From Algoriphagus chordae (GTDB taxonomy: Bacteria; Bacteroidota; Bacteroidia; Cytophagales; Cyclobacteriaceae): a stretch of DNA of 64,000 nt. The position numbers and the translations under genes are program-made. The DNA lies in NCBI RefSeq assembly GCF_003254055.1, contig NZ_QKZT01000003.1, positions 335,082 through 399,081 of the forward strand, given 5' to 3'. This document shows, piece after piece, positions 27,501 through 35,895 of this stretch (its first letter is position 1; each line of letters starts with the position of its first letter). The notes below the pieces were generated by a model, which saw only the letters and a list, made by a program, of their open reading frames with translations, made no database searches and had not been told where the DNA came from.

Positions 27501-29905
27501 CACTGATGAATTCGGTGGAAAAAGGAGTGGCTCGGTACCTGACCATCAAAAAAGAGAATAGCAATTCCCAAGAAAATGAGGCTAGTACAGCTATTAATGG
27601 TATTTCGGTGATAGCTATTGCTAATGCCTATGGTGGACTATCTACTGAGAGTTCTATACGCGCTATTATTTTGGGGATTCAGCAGGCAAATAGAAATATC
27701 CAATCTGTTTATAAAGGAAAGATAAGAGGGATAGAGGAAATTGAAATCGTGGAGATTTTCAATGATAAAGCGTTGTCTATTTTGAAAACCATCCAGCGAT
27801 TGGAAGTGGATGATAGCAGGGAATTCAATGTGGTATTCAACGAGAAAGGACTGAATTACAAACTGGGACGACGTTGGAGAATTCCATATGACAATTCCAA
27901 TGACTGGTGGACAAGACTGAGTGTGTCTCATGAACTGAAATTGAGAGCCACAGATGAGTTTGAAGAGGCTATAAGAATGTCCATTGCTTCCAATGGAGCT
28001 AGTGAGAAGGTGGCTTATATGCCAGCCAATGACAAAACTTTGGAGGTTTTGTTGAAACGGATGACTTTGCAAAACCAGTATTCTCCAGAAATAGCTAAAA
28101 CCATGTTTGAACTGCTGATACCGTACCAGTTCAAGGAAGAGGTTAAGCGACTCAACAATGTCTCCTGGATATTAGATTTGGCATCTGCAGAATATCCTTG
28201 GGAAATGATCCAGGAGGATGTGGATGCTGTTCCGCTGTGTGTGCATACGGGGATGGTTCGTCAGTTGACTACCATGCAATTTCGAGAAAAAATCGCCCGT
28301 GTAAGGGCTAAGTCTGCTTTGGTGGTAGGTGATCCAATGCTGGATAAGTTTATGCCACAGCTGGCAGGTGCCAAAAATGAAGCAGAGGCCGTAGTAAACA
28401 TTCTCAAGAAGTATGAGTACGAGGTTCAAAGTTTAATTAGTAGCACAGCAGACGTTATTATAACAAAGCTATTTTCCAGAAATCATAAAATCATCCACCT
28501 AGCGGGACATGGAGTATTCAAGCATGGACCTAATAAGGCAACAGGAATGGTGATAGGAAATGATACTTTTTTAACTCCTGGGCAGATAGCAGGTATGAGC
28601 TCTTCGGCGGAATTGGTTTTCGTAAACTGCTGCTACCTAGGTTTAATGGACAAGGAATCCGAGGAGAGAAGTCAGTATAGGAATAAATTCGCCGCAAATA
28701 TTGGCACCCAATTGATCAATAATGGGGCAAGGGCAGTGATTGTCGCGGGTTGGGCAGTAGATGATGCCGCTGCGCTACAGTTTTCTAAGCAATTCTACGA
28801 GAATATGTTTTCAGGACTAGGATTTGGTGAGGCTGTCAAACGTGCTAGGAAGGATATCTATATAGAGTTTGGACGGAGGACAAATACTTGGGGAGCCTTC
28901 CAATGCTATGGTGATCCCTTTTACAAATTGACAGGCGATGGGATATGGAGCGGAAATGAAGATGAGCTATTGATCTGTGAGGAAGTGGAGATTGAATTGC
29001 AAAACACCTTTGAATCCATGGCTGCCAATGAATATGAGCATGAAGCGATCCTGAAAAGAATCGATGAGATCCTTTCGAAAATGCAAAGTAGGAATATGCT
29101 CACTGACAAAATCCAGGAGCTAGCTGCAGGGATATATGCTGGTTTGCAAGAATATGAGAAATCATGTGGATGTTTTGAGAAATTACTGAAGTCCAAAAAA
29201 TCAGAATATACTATTAAGAGTTACGAGAGGCATTGTAATATCCAGACCAAACTTGCTTTGCAGAAATTTGCTACTGATCCAAATGAATTGGATGCAGCTA
29301 TTAAAATCACCAACAAGGTGATAGGGGATTTGGAAGGTCTTGCTAGACATTTTGGAGAGAGTGCAGAAAGGTGGTCTCTAATAGGGTCTGCCTATAAGCG
29401 CAAAATGCATCTATTGAGTAGCGCGCCTAAAAAAGAGGTCATGGCTGCGCTTAGTTCTTCTATAAATGCCTACAAAGAAGCTAGTTTATTTTCGGAACAT
29501 AGAGATGCCTATCCGCTTACCAATTGGCTTACCCTTACCCAACTTCAACTTTTACTTGAAGAGAAGAAAGGCCTCAAATTCATTGATTTGGATGCCAGAA
29601 AGGCAATGCAGAAGATTTATGATGAATTAAAGGCAAGTGATTTGAAGTCAGATGATTTTTGGAAAATGGCCCATTATGCTAATATCATGTTGACACAATT
29701 CTTGATGGGAATATCAAAGGCCAGCAAGGAAGAAATCACCACTGAGTACTTGAAGCTCTGGGGTCTTGCAGGCAACAAAGGTCAGAAAGTAGCTGAACTA
29801 GAGCATTTCGAAATAATAGGAGCCGTCCTGAAACGGATGAAAAAAGAAGAGACTTTGCTATCGGATTTTAATGAGATTATGAAGAAGCTGGAAGATGCTC
29901 TTTAA
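24554..29905 (+). CDS. Giant CHAT-protease protein with two alpha/beta-hydrolase-like domains
   Basis: A 1783-residue cytoplasmic protein without signal peptide or membrane helix. Residues 1-180 are a beta-rich, then Lys-rich region. Hydrolase 1 has HGTGSS (188-193) and SHSRGG with candidate nucleophile S254. Hydrolase 2, lipase/LCAT-like, has PGIMGS (523-528) and AHSMGG with S623. Residues about 865-1085 form a domain with SHGDLKYAKYPVLAGHFEFD, LARLHGLGLYPGAIGTNQ and VIVGLGVPGELSG, also found next to CHAT proteases in other bacteria. The CHAT caspase-like domain (about 1235-1460) has HLAGHG with H1319 and FVNCCYLG with C1360, the expected His/Cys dyad, and ends TWGAFQCYGDP. The tail 1480-1783 is TPR-like and helical. 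The design suggests a protease-regulated lipase or an immunity or stress effector; that is inference. Its stop is 4 bp from that of the convergent neighbour. Confidence 0.85.
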   Translation: MATLKIKLKGQDHSSFHSGEDSGFELYQFDQAYTVESPTRGDVPEQILELGDDHIIEFDFEDDTVWMGDSDTVTTLFPQEIKRSADGNELYLPDEIESDEQERGVFKKIGIKLLKVFVKKKIIKPKMKEMARKLENKQLEFTGENFQKVEYGVLAACSSELELRSLKFDKTSKEAELDVKKGFLLLLHGTGSSTMGSFGELKESEEWKALVKSFGEDHLLSFQHRTLTASPLENILELVQSLPSEIELNLLSHSRGGLLADLIARFATSGKGFDDVEMSLLEKHDRDADLRAIMEIRTLLKTKKIKVRSMVRVACPANGTTLASNRLNIYLNVTFNLIGLAVGHVGNPIYVLFKEFIMEAVASKDDVDVLPGLEAMNPKSPFIKAMNYQASDIEIKFPLFVVGGSSELSLSFKSLAVILGKFFFRRKNDLVVDTESMKWGARRATGTVAVFIEKSGTINHFKYFSNPDTQIAVISGLAAEVGDVPDSFDLKLTDADRGIAGIESGSYKRDKVSGDRPIAILIPGIMGSNIGESEKLLWINYWRFLKGELSGLAYDSDKPGDLSAQSLIKTSYGKLGDQLEQTYDIVTFQFDWRIPLKQSAADFKSKVEELLGYNQPIKIVAHSMGGVLVRDFIVYHPETWQKLNSSIGFRTVLLGSPLGGSYRIPYVLFGKDSVIKLLGKIDIKHSTKELLEVFCNFPGILNLLPMSKDGRHDFSDRSLWERMRAASGDDSWPIPSAKVLDEFAEHQQQVLANVDSIDYSNFTYIAGQSGKDSFTISNLAIEEGELVFYATNAGDSSVTWASGIPADIHVKKQLYYANVSHGGLSKDKNLFAAIEDLLIFGSTKRLQNSLPKSRGEEKDFAPTEVEIFDISEENVLNTILGAEEREDKWKEEKPVLVAVSHGDLKYAKYPVLAGHFEFDAILTTELAIDRQLGGELARLHGLGLYPGAIGTNQIVLNEDYSKSPFKGGVIVGLGVPGELSGFALMNSVEKGVARYLTIKKENSNSQENEASTAINGISVIAIANAYGGLSTESSIRAIILGIQQANRNIQSVYKGKIRGIEEIEIVEIFNDKALSILKTIQRLEVDDSREFNVVFNEKGLNYKLGRRWRIPYDNSNDWWTRLSVSHELKLRATDEFEEAIRMSIASNGASEKVAYMPANDKTLEVLLKRMTLQNQYSPEIAKTMFELLIPYQFKEEVKRLNNVSWILDLASAEYPWEMIQEDVDAVPLCVHTGMVRQLTTMQFREKIARVRAKSALVVGDPMLDKFMPQLAGAKNEAEAVVNILKKYEYEVQSLISSTADVIITKLFSRNHKIIHLAGHGVFKHGPNKATGMVIGNDTFLTPGQIAGMSSSAELVFVNCCYLGLMDKESEERSQYRNKFAANIGTQLINNGARAVIVAGWAVDDAAALQFSKQFYENMFSGLGFGEAVKRARKDIYIEFGRRTNTWGAFQCYGDPFYKLTGDGIWSGNEDELLICEEVEIELQNTFESMAANEYEHEAILKRIDEILSKMQSRNMLTDKIQELAAGIYAGLQEYEKSCGCFEKLLKSKKSEYTIKSYERHCNIQTKLALQKFATDPNELDAAIKITNKVIGDLEGLARHFGESAERWSLIGSAYKRKMHLLSSAPKKEVMAALSSSINAYKEASLFSEHRDAYPLTNWLTLTQLQLLLEEKKGLKFIDLDARKAMQKIYDELKASDLKSDDFWKMAHYANIMLTQFLMGISKASKEEITTEYLKLWGLAGNKGQKVAELEHFEIIGAVLKRMKKEETLLSDFNEIMKKLEDAL

Positions 29906-29909
29906 TGGT

Positions 29910-31469
29910 TTAATTCCCGAATACAGATTTTATAGCTTCTAGATAATCGAAACCATGTGACTCAGTAGGTTCGATGAAGTTCCCTTCCAGATACTCGTTC
30001 CAGCAGCAAACCATTACCGTGTTTCCGTTGCTGGAACGGTATTTTTTTGAGGTTTGCTTCGCATCTTTGAGCATAGCGGTAAAACTGTTCTTGTCACTGT
30101 GGACACGGTCTTTCTGTGGTTCACTTGGAAAGCCTGATGGCTGAGGCCAAGTGCCTCCAGCAGGGCGCATATCCCATCCCATAGCGGTAGGGACTTGATA
30201 TTCGAAGTTTGGATCGCTCTTAAACTTTTCAGACCACATATTCCAATGACCCTTATACGTTTCCCGCATATCGGCAAAGGACTTGTTATCCTTATTCATG
30301 AAGTTATGATACACATAGGCGGTCATGCCTTCGAAACCCATTCCTTTCAGCCTTGGGACATATTCCTGCAATAATTGCTTGTTTTGGTAGCTGCCTCCTT
30401 CCCAAGGTTTTTGAGGGTTATTTGCTTTCCATAATGTTGGAAGCCCATAAACTCGTTCATTTTCTAACATTGGTCCGGCAGTTACCGCGATAAATTTAAT
30501 TCCGGGTAAACCTGCTTTTTTGGCGGTTTTCTGAGAAAGGTCAAGTAGGTCTTTTAGCTTCAACCCATAGAATGCTGCTCTGGACTCCGCATCCTGAGGA
30601 AAGTAAAAATAGACAATTGGACGTCCGTCTTCTCCCTTCAAATAATCTCCTCTACCAAAATACTCATCAATCCATAGTTGAGTAATTTTCTCGTGCACTT
30701 TCAGGTATAATTCCTTATCAGGTTTTTCACCTTGGTAGTTTGCTTTACGGGCAAGCTCATCTGGTGATCCTACCTTCAGCCAGAGCATCCAGCGCTCATT
30801 GCTGTCATCACACCAGTTCAAAGCCCATTTCATTTGCTTTTCCTTGGGAAGACTTTCGTTTACCTCAAGCATTACTTTGAGCTGATCACCCCATTCTACT
30901 AGGCCAGGCACCTCCACACGGCCGGCATTACTCTTATCTGTTTTCCAGCCTTTTGGATAATAGATGTTTGACTGGGGAGCAAAGTCTAGATGGTAGTAAT
31001 AGTTTCTACCAAAAAACCAATCATAGGCAAAGAAGTCAATCCCAAAGCTCTTCATGTACTCGAGTTGCTTTTTGATGACTTCGGGATCATCTCGTTTATA
31101 AAATCCTTTTAGTTCTTTGATAGGCTTGTGACCTAAATATGGGCCTTCGTAAGGGTATTTTGCATTGTAAATACGTCCTTTTGGGCCCCAAATACCTGGG
31201 TTGTGTAAGCTGGAACAGTCTTCTTTTCCCATAAGACAGGACCAAAAACTATCGCGATCCACAGCTGGGTCTGGAGAAGTATTCCATGAAGGCATAAAAA
31301 AAACACCTACCATTTCATCATCCTCTGCGGTGACGAGATCACTGTTTGTGTTGAAGTTAACGAAGCTTGCTGCTTGAATGGAACTTGTTTCTTTGCTTCC
31401 TATGGAAAAGTAAAACAGAAGAGAAACGACTGCTACTGCTGAAAGAGAATAGAGTACAGATTTGAGCAT
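29910..31469 (-). CDS. Glycoside hydrolase family 99-like (WbsX-type) exported protein
   Basis: A 519-residue protein with an N-terminal hydrophobic anchor or signal (YSLSAVAVVSLLFYFSIG), so extracytoplasmic. The body matches the WbsX/GH99-like domain: VGVFFMPSWN at the start, LEYMKSFGIDFFAYDWFFGRN, MKWALNWCDDSNERW and, near the C-terminus, VMVCCWNEYLEGNFIEPTES followed by DYLEAIKSVF. WbsX proteins were first linked to O-antigen synthesis loci, and related GH99 enzymes are endo-alpha-mannosidases; the real activity here is unknown. The conserved acidic residues in YDWFF and WNEYLEG would be the catalytic candidates. Confidence 0.8.
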   Translation of the reverse strand: MLKSVLYSLSAVAVVSLLFYFSIGSKETSSIQAASFVNFNTNSDLVTAEDDEMVGVFFMPSWNTSPDPAVDRDSFWSCLMGKEDCSSLHNPGIWGPKGRIYNAKYPYEGPYLGHKPIKELKGFYKRDDPEVIKKQLEYMKSFGIDFFAYDWFFGRNYYYHLDFAPQSNIYYPKGWKTDKSNAGRVEVPGLVEWGDQLKVMLEVNESLPKEKQMKWALNWCDDSNERWMLWLKVGSPDELARKANYQGEKPDKELYLKVHEKITQLWIDEYFGRGDYLKGEDGRPIVYFYFPQDAESRAAFYGLKLKDLLDLSQKTAKKAGLPGIKFIAVTAGPMLENERVYGLPTLWKANNPQKPWEGGSYQNKQLLQEYVPRLKGMGFEGMTAYVYHNFMNKDNKSFADMRETYKGHWNMWSEKFKSDPNFEYQVPTAMGWDMRPAGGTWPQPSGFPSEPQKDRVHSDKNSFTAMLKDAKQTSKKYRSSNGNTVMVCCWNEYLEGNFIEPTESHGFDYLEAIKSVFGN

Positions 31470-31542
31470 AGATGCTTTTTTTTAAAATAATGAATTCAAG
31501 CCTGATTCGCTAATAGCCAAGCCTCAGTTCCTCTGAAAAATA

Positions 31543-32082
31543 TCATTTCAAGCTTTTCCTCAAAATCTGAATACCACGATATTTTGGAAGCAATTTTTTG
31601 TAATCTAAGTGGTAAGTAAAAAGCCACTCGAAGCCCATTTTTCGATAGAAGCTTTGCGCTTGCAATTGCGTATCCATTACCTCCAGCCAGATGAAATTCA
31701 TATTTCTTTCTCTTGCTATAGACTCGACTCTTTTCATTAGCTGAGCAGCAATTCCTTTGCCTTGATATTCTTTGCTGATATAAATCCTATGAAGGTGCAG
31801 TGAATTTGGGAAATCGATTAAAGCAGGAGATTCGGGGTAGCTGTACTTCAAAATGCCAATTTTCCAACCTTCAAAAAGGACAAAGAAGTAATGGCTTTTT
31901 GGGTTCTCTAGATCCTTTTTAAAAGCATCAGGATTATACATTTGTTTTAGATACCATTCCCCTGAATCAGACCAAATATGTTGGTAGGAGGGAATGTAAA
32001 TTTCTCGCATCAACTCGATAAGCTCTGGTTGATCGTCCAGCGTGAGTTTTTGGATACTTAAGTCTTGCGAAAGATTAATCAT
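31543..32082 (-). CDS. GNAT-family N-acetyltransferase
   Basis: A 179-residue acetyltransferase. The acetyl-CoA loop is IYISKEYQGKGIAAQLMKRV (Q/R-x-x-G-x-G/A motif), followed by ARERNMNFIWLEVMDTQLQA and FYRKMGFEWLFTYHL, the last being the usual C-terminal GNAT block. The substrate may be a protein N-terminus, amine or antibiotic; not readable from sequence. Stands alone between the WbsX gene and a 172-bp AT-rich gap. Confidence 0.9.
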   Translation of the reverse strand: MINLSQDLSIQKLTLDDQPELIELMREIYIPSYQHIWSDSGEWYLKQMYNPDAFKKDLENPKSHYFFVLFEGWKIGILKYSYPESPALIDFPNSLHLHRIYISKEYQGKGIAAQLMKRVESIARERNMNFIWLEVMDTQLQAQSFYRKMGFEWLFTYHLDYKKLLPKYRGIQILRKSLK

Positions 32083-32254
32083 TGTGGCTGGCGAGTTAGA
32101 ATGAACGACAATTTTGGGTGTGTAATCTTTGTTAATTCTTATTCAAAGAAATGTATTTTGATTGTCTTGCCAAAATAAAAGTGAATAGATTTTCAATAAA
32201 TAAAATGCAAGTTTTTTGCAGTGCTCTTAGCCTTTGGGTTAGTGTGTAAAATAG

Positions 32255-33190
32255 TTAAGAAAGTAAGGAATACTGTATTAGCAATTGGGACTCATCTCTC
32301 CATTTGATCCAGCCAGTGTCGATTTTATTCCATTGATCGTCTAGTACTTCTACTTCTACCCAGAAATCTTGAATAGATATGGCTCGCATCAAATGGGAAG
32401 AGTTTTGGATACTTGATGCATTCTCGACTGGTTTGATTCTTATAGCTTGAGTTTTTCCTTCTGGAAATTCTAACATGAATGTATTCAAGATGAATTCTGG
32501 CCATAAAATTATGTCTCCAGACCATCTGGAAACGAAATAGGTTTGCTCTGTAGTGCTGTTGCCTTCTAACTGAATATAGTCCTTTCCAATGCGGATAATC
32601 TTGAAAAAGAGAATGCCATAATCAAGCTTCAAATGTTCAGGTTGTAACCATGGTGGGGCTGTTGTAATTGTATATTTACCGAGCTCGGTTTTCGCAAATG
32701 TGATGCTATCTAGCTTTGGATTGTCTTCAATGGGTCTGTCGAAATTCTGTACCGCATAAAAATACAAAACCTCGTTTTCAAAGAAGTTTGGAGAAAATAG
32801 ACCCAAACCTATTCTTTCAGCAGTAGAGTTGTTAGTGAAATTGACTGGGATTGTAACTGTTTTGGGCTGTGGTCGCTTTGGAGAAAAGGTTGCTCCCTCA
32901 GTGGATGTGGAGCGGAATCCCAAGAAGGCCAAAGTCAAAAGTACGATCAGCAGAATAACCCAGTTTGCTTTTTTGATATTGCTTGTACTAGTCTTTGAAA
33001 TGAGGAATATAGCAAGGGCTAATCCTCCAAATGATGCCATTATCCCATATTCGAGAACAATAGCGCCGCCAGCTAGTCCTTGGTTCTTAGCTACTCCTGA
33101 TAACCCGGCTGTTGCTGCGCCTATTATGAAAAACACTATGAAGAGCAAAATATAGCATGCTATGCTTGAAGGTTTAAGGTATTTGTTCAT
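32255..33190 (-). CDS. Membrane protein of unknown function, partner of the VWA gene
   Basis: A 311-residue protein with three hydrophobic segments in the first 90 residues (IACYILLFIVFFIIGAATAG, IMASFGGLALAIFLI, WVILLIVLLTLAFLGF), then a soluble beta-rich domain of about 220 residues ending PVENASSIQNSSHLMRAISI and WIKWRDESQLLIQYSLL. No known domain was recognised. The gene follows the VWA-domain gene with only a 2-bp gap, so both are surely cotranscribed and may act together, perhaps as an envelope sensor or adaptor. Confidence 0.65.
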   Translation of the reverse strand: MNKYLKPSSIACYILLFIVFFIIGAATAGLSGVAKNQGLAGGAIVLEYGIMASFGGLALAIFLISKTSTSNIKKANWVILLIVLLTLAFLGFRSTSTEGATFSPKRPQPKTVTIPVNFTNNSTAERIGLGLFSPNFFENEVLYFYAVQNFDRPIEDNPKLDSITFAKTELGKYTITTAPPWLQPEHLKLDYGILFFKIIRIGKDYIQLEGNSTTEQTYFVSRWSGDIILWPEFILNTFMLEFPEGKTQAIRIKPVENASSIQNSSHLMRAISIQDFWVEVEVLDDQWNKIDTGWIKWRDESQLLIQYSLLS

Positions 33191-33192
33191 AG

Positions 33193-34599
33193 CTAGAATT
33201 TGATGGTTTTTTCGAATGTATCACCTGCTAGGATTTTCATAATGAATACTTCTTTTTTACCAGCATGTTCTTTGGGAACAGCAGTGACTGTGACTTCATA
33301 TTCCCCTGGGGTAAGGATGAATTCTCGAGGATTACTGCTTTCAGAAGTGTAGGTTCTCATTCCAGATACATTTTCTTTTGTACTGGCGATTTTGATTACT
33401 ACTGTAGCATCAAGTAGGTCAGAACTGTGGGATGCTCCGATTTTGGCGATACCGGTTTTATAGTCGTGTGTGAGTTCTAATTTTTCTCCAGCTTTGATTT
33501 CTATTTTTTCTTTTCGAATTGATTTTTCTCCAGAGATCACAAATGCCAATAGCTCAACATCATAGAGGCCAGGATTTAACTCGAATTCTTCTTCTTCTCC
33601 GTAGCTTCTTCCAGCTGCTACTTGTTTTTTCGTCCCAGCTTCAAATATTCTAATTAGCGTATCCCATGGTTTTCCATTGTTGGTGATAGTCCAAGCCATT
33701 TTGCCTCCGTCAAAACTTATTTCTTGATAAACTATCTCACTTGGATCAGCCGAAACCCCAGAGATTTGAATAGGCTGTAAGTCTGTGTTCTCAAGGGCTG
33801 TTATTATAAGATCATGTTTTCCTTCAGGAAGTGTGATTAGTACAGTATCTCTATAGGTTCTTTTTAGCGAGACTTTATTCTTCGTTCCCGGTTCAAGAAC
33901 TTGAATTATTGCGTCTATCATTTGTCCATTCAACTTGACAGATATTCCATAATTCCCAACTGGCATGTCTACGGTGGCAGAGGTAGCTTCTGCGAGTGAG
34001 CCTAGTAAGCCGGCAGAATCTTTGGCATCAAAATATTGTCCTTCTCCAGCAGCAGCGGCACATTTAAGTTGTGCTGTTTCTTCATCTTTTAGCCCAAAAC
34101 CAATAATATGAAGTTTGAAATCTACACCTGCATCTTTTGCATGTTGGATTACTTCGCAAATATTTCCATCACATGACTCTATTCCATCAGTCACCAATAT
34201 GATGGTGGCTTTTTGATTGGATTTCTTCAAGTCCTCGATTGCCAAATTAGCGGAATAGGCGAGGGGAGTCATTCCCAAGGGTTTAATTTGTTGGATTTCA
34301 CCAGTTACTTTTGATTTATCGGTATTGGACAGACCTACAAGGTATTCCACATCCACACAGTCTCCTTTTTTTCTATGACCATATGCTATTAGCCCAATTT
34401 TTTGCGCATCTGGTAGCTGGTTGATCGAAGTGGAAAGGACATCCCGCGCTATCTCAACTCTTGTTTTACCTTCCATCGCCGCCCACATCGAGCCACTGGC
34501 ATCATAAATAAATAAGATAGGGGAAGTCTCACTCTCTTCTTGTGCAAAGCTAGAAGTGGAAATAAATAATAATAAAGTAAATGCGAGAAGAGCTTTCAT
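33193..34599 (-). CDS. Exported von Willebrand factor A-domain protein
   Basis: A 468-residue exported protein: signal peptide ending SSFAQ, then a VWA domain with the MIDAS motif LFIYDASGSMW (DxSxS), a Thr in the second site, and the third-site Asp in ILVTDGIESCDG. The rest (about residues 215-468) is made of repeated beta-sandwich-like units, each with a KAGEKL/TYRDTV/AGRSYGEEEEFEL-type turn; at least three repeats are visible (ending RTYRDT, RSYGEE, RTYTSE). Not a von Willebrand protein; the domain binds ligands via a divalent metal. First gene of a two-gene unit with the membrane protein after it. Confidence 0.85.
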   Translation of the reverse strand: MKALLAFTLLLFISTSSFAQEESETSPILFIYDASGSMWAAMEGKTRVEIARDVLSTSINQLPDAQKIGLIAYGHRKKGDCVDVEYLVGLSNTDKSKVTGEIQQIKPLGMTPLAYSANLAIEDLKKSNQKATIILVTDGIESCDGNICEVIQHAKDAGVDFKLHIIGFGLKDEETAQLKCAAAAGEGQYFDAKDSAGLLGSLAEATSATVDMPVGNYGISVKLNGQMIDAIIQVLEPGTKNKVSLKRTYRDTVLITLPEGKHDLIITALENTDLQPIQISGVSADPSEIVYQEISFDGGKMAWTITNNGKPWDTLIRIFEAGTKKQVAAGRSYGEEEEFELNPGLYDVELLAFVISGEKSIRKEKIEIKAGEKLELTHDYKTGIAKIGASHSSDLLDATVVIKIASTKENVSGMRTYTSESSNPREFILTPGEYEVTVTAVPKEHAGKKEVFIMKILAGDTFEKTIKF

Positions 34600-34821
34600 A
34601 GTCTGCTGTGTTTTATAGAGAAAAAGCCTGTGATGAATCGATTCTAATTCAAAATATGGAGAATATTTTGGGCTTAAAGTGATTATTCTCTTAGCGAATC
34701 AGTTTATAAGATCGTTAAAATCAGCATATTAATGAAATTTGAATAGGTCAAATTGATCTTTTTGATTTAGTTTGAAGCAAAAATTGCTAGACTGATTTCT
34801 CTTTGAAAAAGGGTATAAACC

Positions 34822-34856
34822 TAAAAAAACCACAGTCTCTTTCGAAACTGTGGTTA
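34822..34856 (-). terminator. Intrinsic terminator at the end of the transketolase operon
   Basis: On the minus strand AACCACAGT...ACTGTGGTT forms a 9-bp stem and runs into a seven-T tract (A-run at 34823-34829 on the plus strand), 34 bp past the stop of the transketolase C-terminal gene. A second small hairpin GCTTCTTCAGAAGC sits between it and the gene. Confidence 0.85.
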
Positions 34857-34889
34857 TGCTGCTTCTTCAGAAGCTGCATGGAAATTAAC

Positions 34890-35858
34890 TTATTTTCTTG
34901 CCAATACTTTCTTAGCGGCAGCTACAATATTTGCTGCATTCAAGCCGTATTTCTCAAGCAACTGAGTAGGAGTACCTGACTCGCCAAAGCTGTCGTTTAC
35001 ACCTACATATTCCATTGGAGCAGGATTGTTTCTTGCAAGAGTTTGTGCTACGCTATCAGCTAAGCCACCGTTGTATTGATGTTCTTCAGCGGCTACAGCA
35101 CAACCTGTTTTGGCTACAGAGTCTAGAATCGCTTCCTCGTCTAGTGGCTTGATTGTATGAATGTTGATCACTTCGGCAGAGATGCCTTCAGATCTCAAGA
35201 TTGCTTCAGCTACTACTGCTTCCCATACCAGATGGCCAGTAGCGAAGATAGTTACATCTGTACCCTCGATCATTTTCCAAGCTTTTCCTATCTCAAATTT
35301 TTGAGCTGGATCAGTGAAAATAGGCCAAGATGGACGACCAAATCTTAGGTAAACAGGTCCTTCATATTCAGCGATAGCAATCGTTGCCGCTTTCGTCTGA
35401 TTGTAATCGCAAGGATTGATCACTGTCATATGAGGAAGCATTTTCATCATGCCTAGGTCTTCCAAAATCTGATGCGTAGCACCGTCTTCTCCTAGTGTCA
35501 ATCCTGCGTGAGATGCACAGATCTTCACATTCTTGCCTGAATAGGCGATAGATTGACGAATCTGATCATATACGCGGCCAGTAGAGAAGTTGGCAAAAGT
35601 ACCTGTAAAAGGGATTTTGCCATTGATAGTCATGCCTGCAGCGATGCCCATCATGTTTGCTTCTGCGATTCCTACTTGGAAGAAGCGCTCAGGAAATTCC
35701 TTCTGGAATGCTCCCATTTTCAATGAACCGATCAAATCGGCACAAAGTCCTACCACGTTTGGGTTATTGCGACCAGCTTCTAATAAGCCATCACCAAAGC
35801 CAGAACGTGTATCTTTTTTTTCTGTATAGTTGAATTTTAAATCCAATGTCTTTTCCAT
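34890..35858 (-). CDS. Transketolase, C-terminal subunit (pyrimidine-binding/TK_C part)
   Basis: A 322-residue second half of a split transketolase. It holds the pyrimidine domain (RSGFGDGLLEAGRNNPNVVGLCADLIG, FFQVGIAEANMMGIAAGMTI, SHAGLTLGEDGATHQILEDL) and the C-terminal transketolase domain (VTIFATGHLVWEAVVAEAIL, AAEEHQYNGGLADSVAQTL). The Glu in GIAEANM activates the cofactor. It works with the product of the gene immediately upstream to move C2 units in the pentose phosphate pathway. Last gene of the operon, followed by a terminator. Confidence 0.92.
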   Translation of the reverse strand: MEKTLDLKFNYTEKKDTRSGFGDGLLEAGRNNPNVVGLCADLIGSLKMGAFQKEFPERFFQVGIAEANMMGIAAGMTINGKIPFTGTFANFSTGRVYDQIRQSIAYSGKNVKICASHAGLTLGEDGATHQILEDLGMMKMLPHMTVINPCDYNQTKAATIAIAEYEGPVYLRFGRPSWPIFTDPAQKFEIGKAWKMIEGTDVTIFATGHLVWEAVVAEAILRSEGISAEVINIHTIKPLDEEAILDSVAKTGCAVAAEEHQYNGGLADSVAQTLARNNPAPMEYVGVNDSFGESGTPTQLLEKYGLNAANIVAAAKKVLARK

Positions 35859-35895
35859 GTTTTCTTTTGAGTAAATGGTCTAAAAATTTGTGGAT

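Noticed and set aside
24554..29905. A type III-E CRISPR protease (TPR-CHAT/Csx29) or a gasdermin-activating protease was considered
   Set aside because: No Cas effector, CRISPR array or small gasdermin-like gene is adjacent, and the domain order (hydrolases before CHAT) differs.
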